A stretch of DNA of 25,740 nt from an uncultured Oscillibacter sp. (GTDB lineage: Bacteria; Bacillota; Clostridia; Oscillospirales; Oscillospiraceae). Each line of letters starts with the position of its first letter. The first letter of the stretch is position 1. The notes below the pieces were generated by a model. It had not been told where the DNA came from and ran no database searches. It worked only from the letters and a program-made list of their open reading frames with translations. Location of the stretch: the NCBI GenBank assembly GCA_902490355.1, contig CABUDN010000011.1:1-25740 (forward strand). Reading direction: 5' to 3'. Positions 1 through 5,956 of the stretch are shown piece after piece. Made by a program: the position numbers and the translations under genes.

Positions 1-47
1 GACCACCGAGATCTACACTCTTTCCCTACACGACGCTCTTCCGATCT
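1..47 (+). other. Illumina adapter (P5/universal side) left on contig end
   Basis: The first 47 bases match the 3' part of the Illumina TruSeq universal adapter, ending in the characteristic ACGCTCTTCCGATCT. They are synthetic, not genomic. The reverse frame through them adds an artefactual tail (GRASCRERV) to the truncated gene on the minus strand. Genomic sequence starts at about base 48. Confidence 0.98.
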
Positions 48-933
48 GCTCATGCAGGCGCAGCAATTCCTGACGCACCAGTTCCCGGTCCTCCCGGTAG
101 GTCATGCCGAACCACTTGTCTGCCGAATGCAGCACAGAGACCTCCAGAGCCCCTGCTTTCATCTGATGGTCCACCATCACCGGCAGCAGGCACTCGGCTT
201 TGAGATTCTCCCCTGCCTCGTTTTGCAAAAACTCCTCAAAATACGTCCGCAGAGCCGGGAAAATGCTGGGGGTAAAGCCCCAGAAGTTCATGGAGACCAC
301 CGTATCCGGGTCCAGGCTCCGGTCCTCAGCCAGATCCCGCAGAGTACCGTCTGCATACAGCTGCACCTTGAGTGCCTCCCGCACGGAACGCAGCTTTCCA
401 TCCTCCACCGTGCATACGCCCCGGGAAACCGTACCGTGCAGGCTGGCGGTGTTTTTCAGCAGATAGCCCACCATGGTGGCCTTGCCCTCCGGCGGCAGCT
501 GCGTCAGCTCCTGATAGATCGTCCGGTACGCGTCAATGCCGTAATAATCATCGGCATTGATGACGCAGCAGGGCTCGTGCACCACATCCGCCGCGCACAG
601 CAGGGCGTGAACCGTACCGAAGGGCTTCGTCCGCTCCGCCGGGATGTGATAAAACGACGGCACGGAGGAAAAATCCTGAAATGCGTAGGCCACTTCCACC
701 GGGCGGCCGTCCAAAGCCGTCCGCCGGGCCACCGTATCACCGCACAGCTGACGCACCATTTCTTCCATCTCGGGCTTGATGATAAATACCACTTTATTGA
801 ATCCGGCCCGCAGCGCGTCATAAATGGAGTACTCCATCAGGATTTCTCCATTGGGACCCACTCCATCCACCTGCTTGCTGCCGCCGTAGCGGGAACCCAG
901 TCCCGCCGCCATAATGACCAATGAAGCGTTCAT
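48..933 (-). CDS. Nucleotidyltransferase (NTP transferase family), 3' truncated at contig end
   Basis: Probably transfers a nucleotidyl group to a sugar or other phosphorylated substrate; the actual substrate cannot be told. The N-terminus carries the nucleotide-binding signature AAGLGSRYGGSKQ (about residues 9-21). This is followed by a KPFGTVHAL segment (103-111), NADDYYG (126-132, metal/substrate aspartates) and VSMNFWGF (213-220), all typical of the glucose-1-phosphate thymidylyl/uridylyltransferase-like fold. The ATG at 933 has the ribosome site AAGGAGAG (minus strand, 946-939). Only residues 1-295 are genomic: the reading frame runs into the adapter from codon 296, so the true C-terminus is missing, though family members near 300 residues suggest little is lost. 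It is divergent from zur and likely has its own promoter (see 997-1025). A choline-phosphate or other sugar nucleotidyltransferase role is equally possible. Confidence 0.85.
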
Positions 934-996
934 TGTCTCTCTCCTTGTTTGTAATCCAATCTTGCGTATTCTTGCGCAACGTTTTGGCCTTTCTAT

Positions 997-1025
997 ACCA
1001 TACTCTATCCCCGCTTTTTTTGCAA
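997..1025 (-). promoter_or_regulatory. Candidate promoter of the nucleotidyltransferase gene
   Basis: On the minus strand a TTGCAA -35 (1025-1020) and a TATGGT -10 (1002-997) are separated by 17 bp, about 65 bp upstream of the ATG at 933. Each hexamer matches the sigma-A consensus at 4 of 6 positions, so this is a modest candidate. Two direct CTTGCG repeats on the plus strand (961-966 and 971-976, 10 bp apart) lie in the leader and could bind a regulator, but nothing confirms that. Confidence 0.4.
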
Positions 1026-1031
1026 CTACTC

Positions 1032-1059
1032 TTGACTTTTTTCTCCACCGGCCTATAAT
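1032..1059 (+). promoter_or_regulatory. Sigma-A-type promoter of zur-znuC-znuB
   Basis: A TTGACT -35 (1032-1037) and a perfect TATAAT -10 (1054-1059) are separated by 16 bp. Transcription should start near 1066, inside the Fur-family operator at 1062-1080 and 39 bp or so before the GTG start of zur. This is one of the best-formed promoters in the window. Confidence 0.85.
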
Positions 1060-1061
1060 AC

Positions 1062-1080
1062 GAAAATGATTTTCAATTTC
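1062..1080 (+). promoter_or_regulatory. Fur-family (Zur/Fur-like) operator overlapping the transcription start
   Basis: GAAAATGATTTTCAATTTC is an imperfect palindrome with outer arms GAAA/TTTC and inner TGA/TCA. It matches 14 of 19 positions of the classical Fur box. It begins 3 bp after the -10 box, so a bound repressor would block initiation. The next gene encodes a Fur-family regulator, so autoregulation together with the transporter genes is the natural reading. Whether the metal is zinc, iron or manganese is not decided by the site. Confidence 0.75.
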
Positions 1081-1104
1081 AAATTCGCATGGGGAGGCTC
1101 GACC

Positions 1105-1524
1105 GTGTCATATAGTACCAAACAACAGCAAGCCGTACTGCAATGTCTGGAGCAGTGCAGCGAAGAGCCCATCAGCGCAGCGGCTCTGGCCGAACAGCTG
1201 CGGCTGAGCGGAAATCCCGTGGGGCTGGCCACGGTATACCGCCAATTGGAAAAGCTGGAGCAGGCCGGCCAGATTCATAAGATCCGCACGGAGGACGGCG
1301 CATTTTATCAGATCTGCCCCCATCGGGCCGCCCAGGGCCGGGAGTGCTTTCTGCTCCGCTGTGAGCGGTGCGGTCATGTGGTCCATCTGGACTGCGAGCA
1401 TCTTCACGCACTCTATGAACATCTGGAGGCGGAGCATCATTTTCGGATTGATCCCCGCCGCACAATCCTGACGGGGTTATGCCAGGCCTGTGCCGGGAAG
1501 GAGGACGCCCATGGAACCCAATGA
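1105..1524 (+). CDS. zur: Fur-family metalloregulator, probably Zur
   Basis: DNA-binding repressor that senses a metal ion and controls uptake. The 139-residue protein has the winged-helix recognition segment VGLATVYRQLEKL (about 39-51), then the C-terminal dimer/metal domain with CERC (86-89), the HVVHLDCEHL histidine/cysteine cluster (91-100) and CQAC (126-129). The paired CxxC motifs form the structural zinc site of this family. The GTG at 1105 is chosen because GGGGAGG (1091-1097) sits 7 bases upstream; an in-frame ATG at 1066 lies inside the operator and at the predicted transcription start, so it is unlikely to be used. It overlaps znuC by 14 bp. Zur rather than Fur or PerR is inferred from the adjacent ZnuBC-type transporter. 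Confidence 0.85.
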   Translation: MSYSTKQQQAVLQCLEQCSEEPISAAALAEQLRLSGNPVGLATVYRQLEKLEQAGQIHKIRTEDGAFYQICPHRAAQGRECFLLRCERCGHVVHLDCEHLHALYEHLEAEHHFRIDPRRTILTGLCQACAGKEDAHGTQ

Positions 1525-2221
1525 ACTGATTGTCTGCCGGGACGTGTCCCTGGGATATGAGGGGCAGAGCGTCCTGACTCACCTGGACCTGACCATCCGG
1601 GCCGGAGATTATCTTTGCATTGTGGGAGACAACGGCTCCGGCAAATCCACCTTGCTGCGGGGTCTTCTGGGATTGCTGACGCCGCAGAGCGGCCGGATCG
1701 AGCGGGCGGAAGAGCTGCGCCGGGGCGCCATCGGGTATCTGCCTCAGCAGACCCGGGCTCAGCGGGATTTCCCCGCCACGGTCTTTGAGGTAGTGCTCTC
1801 CGGCTGTCTCAACCGGGGTGTCCGGTTTTTCTACTCTCCGGCCCAGAAATCCCAGGCCCTGATGAACATGGGCAAGCTGGGCATTCTGGAGCTCAAGGAC
1901 CAGTGCTACCGGGAGCTCTCCGGCGGTCAGCAGCAGAGGGTGCTGCTGGCCCGCGCCCTGTGCGCCGCCGGAAAGCTGCTGATTCTGGATGAGCCCATTA
2001 CCGGCCTGGATCCGGCAGCGGCCCAGGATCTCTATAAGACCCTTTCTTACCTCAATGAAAAGGAAGGCATGGCCGTGGTCATGGTAACCCATGATCTCAA
2101 GGCCGCTCTGCGCAGTGCCCGGACGGTTTTGCACATTGGACGCAGCAGCGTATTTCTCGGTACCGTGGCCGACTATCTCGCCTCCCCCCAGGGACGGCGC
2201 TTCCGGGAGGCTGAATCATGA
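1511..2221 (+). CDS. znuC: Metal ABC transporter ATP-binding protein (ZnuC-like)
   Basis: Cytoplasmic ATPase that powers a metal (zinc or manganese) importer. The 236-residue protein shows Walker A GDNGSGKST (39-47), Q-loop LPQQ (77-80), ABC signature LSGGQ (136-140), Walker B LLILDEP (156-162) and the switch histidine in VTHD (H194). The ATG at 1511 is preceded by AAGGAGG (1498-1504) at a spacing of 6; a possible TTG further upstream lacks such a site. It overlaps the end of zur by 14 bp, and its own stop overlaps the start of znuB (ATGA), so the three genes are translationally coupled. It belongs to the manganese/zinc/iron chelate subfamily; zinc is favoured by the neighbouring Zur-like regulator. 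Confidence 0.88.
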   Translation: MEPNELIVCRDVSLGYEGQSVLTHLDLTIRAGDYLCIVGDNGSGKSTLLRGLLGLLTPQSGRIERAEELRRGAIGYLPQQTRAQRDFPATVFEVVLSGCLNRGVRFFYSPAQKSQALMNMGKLGILELKDQCYRELSGGQQQRVLLARALCAAGKLLILDEPITGLDPAAAQDLYKTLSYLNEKEGMAVVMVTHDLKAALRSARTVLHIGRSSVFLGTVADYLASPQGRRFREAES

Positions 2222-3030
2222 TCATCCTGCAAATGCTTTCCTATCCCTTCATGCAGCGGGCCCTCATCGCCGGCGTACTGGTGAGCCTGTGCGCCGCGCT
2301 GCTGGGCGTCTCCCTGGTGCTCAAGCGCTATTCCATGATCGGCGACGGCCTCAGCCACGTTTCCTTCGGCGCGCTGGCCATCGCCGTGGCCCTGGGGATC
2401 ACACCGCTCTACTTCTCCATTCCGGTGGTCATCCTGGCGGCGTTCTTGCTGCTGCGCATGGCCAGCCACCCGCGCTTCAACAGTGACGCCGCCATCGCCG
2501 CCACCAGCGCCTCCGCCCTGGCCATCGGCATTCTGGTCATCTCCCTGACTACCGGCATGACCACTGATGTGGACAACTACATGTTCGGCAGCGTGCTGGC
2601 CATGTCCGACCAGGACGTGATGTTGTCCGTCATTTTGAGCGTGGCGGTGCTGGTGCTGTTTGTGCGGTTTTATCACCAGCTCTTTGCCGTCACCTTTGAC
2701 GAAAGCTTCTCCCGTGCCACAGGATTGCACGTAGACCGCTACAACACGCTTCTGGCAGTTCTCACTGCCCTGACCATTGTATTGGGCATGCGGATGATGG
2801 GCGCCATGCTGATCTCCTCTTTGGTCATTTTTCCCGCCCTGACGGCCATGCGTCTATTCAAGAGCTTCCGGGGCGTCATCCTCTGTGCCGCGGTGACCGC
2901 AGTGGTGTGCTTTTGTGTGGGACTGCTGATTTCCTTTGCCTGGTCCACCCCGGTGGGTGCCACGGTGGTGGCAGCGGACCTGGTGCTGTTTCTGCTCTCC
3001 TGCGCCATGGCATCTGTGCGCCGGAGATAA
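2218..3030 (+). CDS. znuB: Metal ABC transporter permease (ZnuB-like)
   Basis: Integral membrane permease of the ABC-3 family that forms the metal channel with the ATPase encoded just upstream. The 270-residue protein is hydrophobic throughout, with about eight membrane spans. It carries typical family segments such as SLVLKRYSMIGDGLSHVSFG (about 31-50) and MRMMGAMLISSLVIFPALTA (about 191-210). The ATG overlaps the znuC stop by 4 bp. The expected third component, the extracellular solute-binding lipoprotein ZnuA, is not in this window, so it must be encoded elsewhere or supplied by another locus. Confidence 0.88.
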   Translation: MIILQMLSYPFMQRALIAGVLVSLCAALLGVSLVLKRYSMIGDGLSHVSFGALAIAVALGITPLYFSIPVVILAAFLLLRMASHPRFNSDAAIAATSASALAIGILVISLTTGMTTDVDNYMFGSVLAMSDQDVMLSVILSVAVLVLFVRFYHQLFAVTFDESFSRATGLHVDRYNTLLAVLTALTIVLGMRMMGAMLISSLVIFPALTAMRLFKSFRGVILCAAVTAVVCFCVGLLISFAWSTPVGATVVAADLVLFLLSCAMASVRRR

Positions 3031-3033
3031 ACC

Positions 3034-3072
3034 CAGGGGCGGACGGGATCAATTTGGTACCGTTCGCCCCTG
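3034..3072 (+). other. Long hairpin downstream of znuB without a U-tract
   Basis: CAGGGGCGGACGG (3034-3046) pairs with CCGTTCGCCCCTG (3060-3072), a 13-bp stem with one G-U pair around a 13-base loop. It begins 4 bases after the znuB stop. No run of T follows on either strand, so it is not a standard intrinsic terminator; it may stabilise the 3' end of the metal-operon mRNA or cause pausing. Confidence 0.6.
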
Positions 3073-3131
3073 AACTTGAGAAAAAAGTGGGACAAAGGCG
3101 GAAAAAACTTCTCTTTTCTCCTGTAAAAGGC

Positions 3132-3160
3132 TTGCACTTTCTCATAGTGTGTGGTATATT
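3132..3160 (+). promoter_or_regulatory. Promoter of the rimP-nusA-infB operon
   Basis: A TTGCAC -35 (3132-3137) and TATATT -10 (3155-3160) are separated by exactly 17 bp. Initiation is expected near 3167, giving a leader of about 110 bases before rimP. The AT-rich surroundings contrast with the GC-rich coding sequence. Confidence 0.75.
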
Positions 3161-3187
3161 TGCATATGTTAGAGTATGTAAGCAGCG

Positions 3188-3213
3188 GAGTGGACCCTGG
3201 GTCCGCTCTTTTT
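3188..3213 (+). terminator. Leader terminator (attenuator) upstream of rimP
   Basis: GAGTGGACC (3188-3196) pairs with GGTCCGCTC (3200-3208) through a 3-base loop, a 9-bp stem with one T-G wobble. A five-T tract (3209-3213) interrupted by A follows. It lies only about 20 bases after the expected transcription start and before rimP, so it should act on the operon's own transcript. In Bacillus subtilis the homologous operon is controlled by NusA-dependent attenuation in its leader (established for that species; inference here). Confidence 0.65.
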
Positions 3214-3275
3214 ATTGGCCTTTTTTCCCCGGTCAAAATTTGAAAATGCTGTCAAAGGAAGGGAGGGATCTTTCC

Positions 3276-3737
3276 ATGAAGAAAATCACGGAACTGACCG
3301 CCGAACTGGCCGCACCCGCCATTGCCGAGGCCGGCTGCACCCTCTGGGACGTGGAGTATGTCCGGGAGGCAGGCACCTGGTATCTGCGGGTCCTTCTGGA
3401 CAAGGAAGGCGGCGTGGACATTCTGGACTGCGAAGCCGTCTCCCGCAAGCTCAGCGATCTTCTGGACGAGGCGGACCCCATTGAGGGCAGCTACACCCTG
3501 GAGGTCGGCTCAGCCGGCGCCGAGCGGGCACTCAAGCGGCCCGGAGACTTCCAGCGCTACCTGGGCAGCCCCGTTTTGGTAAAGCTCTACCGAAACCGGG
3601 ACGGCCGGAAGGAATTTGCCGGCTACCTCAAAGCCTATGATGAAGCCACCGGTGCCGTTACGGTAACAGTGGGCAATCAGGAACTCACGTTTGAGAAAAA
3701 GGATGTGGCTCTGGTCCGCCTGCGGGTGGAGTTTTAA
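3276..3737 (+). CDS. rimP: Ribosome maturation factor RimP
   Basis: Cytoplasmic factor needed for 30S subunit maturation. The 153-residue product has the usual RimP length and two-domain layout: an N-terminal alpha/beta domain (about 1-80, WDVEYVREAGTWYLRVLLD) and a C-terminal SH3-like barrel (about 85-153). The conserved loop normally reading SSPGLDRPL appears here as GSAGAERAL (78-86), a divergent version. The ATG at 3276 has GGGAGGG (3261-3267) 8 bases upstream; the open frame extends further upstream but without a comparable site and across the promoter. It is the first gene of the nusA-infB operon, 67 bp before nusA. Confidence 0.92.
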   Translation: MKKITELTAELAAPAIAEAGCTLWDVEYVREAGTWYLRVLLDKEGGVDILDCEAVSRKLSDLLDEADPIEGSYTLEVGSAGAERALKRPGDFQRYLGSPVLVKLYRNRDGRKEFAGYLKAYDEATGAVTVTVGNQELTFEKKDVALVRLRVEF

Positions 3738-3804
3738 ACCTATGGAACGCGGCAGCGCCGCACTTCCCCACAACCTACTATTGAAATAAGGAGAATCACA
3801 ACAG

Positions 3805-4983
3805 ATGAAAGGCAAGAAGCAGAAGGAGCCCGTGGGCATGAACCCTGCGGAGATCTTCGCCGCTGTGGCAATGCTGGAAAAGGAGCGGGGAATTCCCCAG
3901 TCCTTCATGATGGGCAAGATCATTCAGGCCGTCACCACCGCTTACAAGCGGGACCACGAGGGCGTGGAAAACGTAATCGTGGAGGCCGATGAGGAGCATC
4001 AGACGCTCAAGATGTTCGTCCAGAAAACCGTGGTGGACGAAGAGGACTATGTGGACCCCGCCAACGAAATGACCCTGGCTGAAGCCAAGCACCTTTCCGC
4101 CAAGTATGAGATCGGCGACATCGTCAACATCCCCGTGGACAACGTGGAGTTCGGCCGCATTGCCGCCGGCAACGGCAAGCAGGTCATCATCCAGGGCCTG
4201 CGGGAAGCCGAGCGCGGCATGGTGTATGACGAGTTCAACTCCAAGCAGCATGAGATTCTCACCGGCGTGGTGACCCGGATCGATCCCCGTACCGGCAACG
4301 CCTCTTTGCGCATCGGCACCGGCACTGAGTCCACCGAGGCTCTGCTCATGGCCGGCGAGCAGGTTCCCGGCGAAGAGCTGGAAGAGGGCATGCACATCAA
4401 GGTGTACGTGGTGGACGTCCGCCGCCTGACCCGCGGCCCGCAGGTCCTGATTTCCCGGACTCATCCGGGCCTGGTCAAGCGCCTGTTCGAGCTGGAAGTG
4501 CCCGAAATCTACGACGGCACCGTCGAAGTCAAGTCCATCGCCCGGGAAGCCGGCAGCCGCACCAAGATGGCCGTGTGGTCCAACGATGAAAACGTGGATC
4601 CCATCGGCGCGTGCGTCGGCCCCAAGGGTGCCCGTGTCGCCGCCATTGTCGAAGAGCTCCGGGGCGAGAAGATCGACATCATCAAGTACAGCGAGGACCC
4701 CGCTCAGTTCATCGCCGCCGCCCTGGCTCCCGCCGACGTGGTGGACGTGTGGATGGCGGACGAGGGTAAGGCCTGCCGCGTACTGGTGCCGGACGATCAG
4801 CTGTCCCTGGCCATCGGCAAGGAGGGCCAGAATGCCCGTTTGGCGGCCCGCCTCACCGGTTATAAAATTGATATCAAACCCCAGAGCTATCAGGACTCCG
4901 AAACGGACACCGCTCCTGAGGCTCCCGCCGCGGAGGAACTTGCTCCCGCGGAGGAGACCGGCGAGACTCCGGCGGAATCCTAA
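3805..4983 (+). CDS. nusA: Transcription termination/antitermination factor NusA
   Basis: RNA polymerase-associated factor that modulates pausing, termination and antitermination. The 392-residue protein has the N-terminal polymerase-binding domain (about 12-135) and an S1 domain (about 149-213). KH1 includes the GxxG-type VGPKG loop (271-275), and KH2 includes IGKEG (337-341) within LSLAIGKEGQNARLAARLTG. The last 30 residues are an acidic, Ala/Glu/Pro-rich tail; the C-terminal acidic repeat domains of the E. coli protein are absent, as usual in Firmicutes. AAGGAG (3788-3793) lies 11 bases before the ATG. NusA may feed back on the attenuator at 3188-3213. Confidence 0.95.
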   Translation: MKGKKQKEPVGMNPAEIFAAVAMLEKERGIPQSFMMGKIIQAVTTAYKRDHEGVENVIVEADEEHQTLKMFVQKTVVDEEDYVDPANEMTLAEAKHLSAKYEIGDIVNIPVDNVEFGRIAAGNGKQVIIQGLREAERGMVYDEFNSKQHEILTGVVTRIDPRTGNASLRIGTGTESTEALLMAGEQVPGEELEEGMHIKVYVVDVRRLTRGPQVLISRTHPGLVKRLFELEVPEIYDGTVEVKSIAREAGSRTKMAVWSNDENVDPIGACVGPKGARVAAIVEELRGEKIDIIKYSEDPAQFIAAALAPADVVDVWMADEGKACRVLVPDDQLSLAIGKEGQNARLAARLTGYKIDIKPQSYQDSETDTAPEAPAAEELAPAEETGETPAES

Positions 4984-5001
4984 GAGAAAGGCGGCCTGAC
5001 A

Positions 5002-5283
5002 ATGCCAAAAGTGAAAAAAATTCCCCAGCGGCAGTGTGTCGGCTGCCGGGAAATGAAAGACAAAAAGGCGCTTTTGCGTGTGGTCAAATCCCCCGACGGC
5101 TCCGTGAGTCTGGATTTCGGCGGCAAAAAGCCCGGCCGGGGCGCCTATGTATGCCACGATGTGGCGTGCCTGCGCAAGGCCCGGAAAAGCCGGGCTCTGG
5201 AACGGGCATTTGAAACTGCCATCCCGCCGGAAGTCTATGACGCCATGGAGAAGGAGCTGGGAGGTGAGAGCCGTGAGCAATGA
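5002..5283 (+). CDS. ylxR: YlxR/RnpM family RNA-binding protein
   Basis: Small basic protein of 93 residues with the family hallmarks CVGCREMKDKKALLRVV (12-28) and GRGAYVC (45-51). YlxR homologues bind nucleic acid; in Bacillus subtilis the protein has been linked to RNase P modulation (name RnpM) and to transcription regulation, so an RNA-binding regulatory role is likely. It sits 18 bp after nusA in the conserved nusA-ylxR-L7Ae-infB order, and its 3' end overlaps the L7Ae gene by 11 bp, implying translational coupling. Confidence 0.93.
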   Translation: MPKVKKIPQRQCVGCREMKDKKALLRVVKSPDGSVSLDFGGKKPGRGAYVCHDVACLRKARKSRALERAFETAIPPEVYDAMEKELGGESREQ

Positions 5284-5890
5284 CCGGATACTCTCGCTTC
5301 TGGGACTCGCTCTGCGGGGCGGGCGCCTGGTACTGGGCGAGGAGCCGGTGGAATCTGTGGCCCGGGCCCGGGACGCCCGGCTGATCCTGCTGGCCTGTGA
5401 CGCGGCGGACAATACCCGCCGCCGGGTACGGCACTTTGCCGATGCCGGCCAATGTCTCTGGCTCCAGATTCCCTATACGAAAGAGCAGCTGGGGCAGGCC
5501 ACCGGCCGCACCAGCGTCGCCATCGCGGCCCTGACCGACATCGGGCTGGCTTCAGCCATCGCACACCGGCTGGCGGAGGAGGACCCCGCCCGTTATGAGG
5601 AAAGCGCCCGCCGGCTGGACCTCAAGGCAGCCCGGGCCGCTCAGCGCCGGGCCGAGCAGCTGGCCCACGAGAAAAATCTCCGCCGGGGCCGGCGCAAATC
5701 CGCTCAGCATGCCGACGCGACACCCTCCAGCGCGCCGCCCGAAGCGGCTCCGGCTCCCAAGCGCGGCGCCCAGTCCCGCACAAAGTCTCACCCTTCCAGG
5801 GATCACCGCCCCAGACCGGGGGCTTCCCCTTACGCCCACAGCCGCCCCGTGAAAAAGGGCAAAGGCTCCTTCCGCAAGAAGGCGACGTAA
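5273..5890 (+). CDS. L7Ae-family ribosomal protein-like RNA-binding protein with long basic tail
   Basis: The N-terminal 100 residues form an L7Ae/L30e-type RNA-binding domain (RILSLLGLALRGGRLVLGEE near 5-24, TGRTSVAIAALTDIGLASAI near 77-96), as in the YlxQ/RplGA proteins of this operon. Such proteins bind kink-turn RNA and associate with ribosomes or RNase P. Residues about 105-205 are unusual: a Lys/Arg/Ala/Pro-rich, low-complexity and probably disordered extension roughly doubling the family's usual length of about 100. The GTG at 5273 is preceded by GGGAGG (5259-5264) at 8 bases and overlaps ylxR by 11 bp. Confidence 0.85.
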   Translation: MSNDRILSLLGLALRGGRLVLGEEPVESVARARDARLILLACDAADNTRRRVRHFADAGQCLWLQIPYTKEQLGQATGRTSVAIAALTDIGLASAIAHRLAEEDPARYEESARRLDLKAARAAQRRAEQLAHEKNLRRGRRKSAQHADATPSSAPPEAAPAPKRGAQSRTKSHPSRDHRPRPGASPYAHSRPVKKGKGSFRKKAT

Positions 5891-5956
5891 GCGGACCGAT
5901 CGAACAAATTCTCCCCAGCCCCCGGGTTGGAGCATAACGAGGTGTTTTTATTGGGT

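Noticed and set aside
3188..3213. T-box antiterminator in the rimP leader
   Set aside because: GTGGACC faintly resembles the T-box motif, but there is no specifier stem, the leader is too short and the downstream genes are not aminoacyl-tRNA related.
3796..5412. Open frame of 538 codons on the minus strand over nusA
   Set aside because: Antisense shadow of nusA and ylxR, with no start signal.
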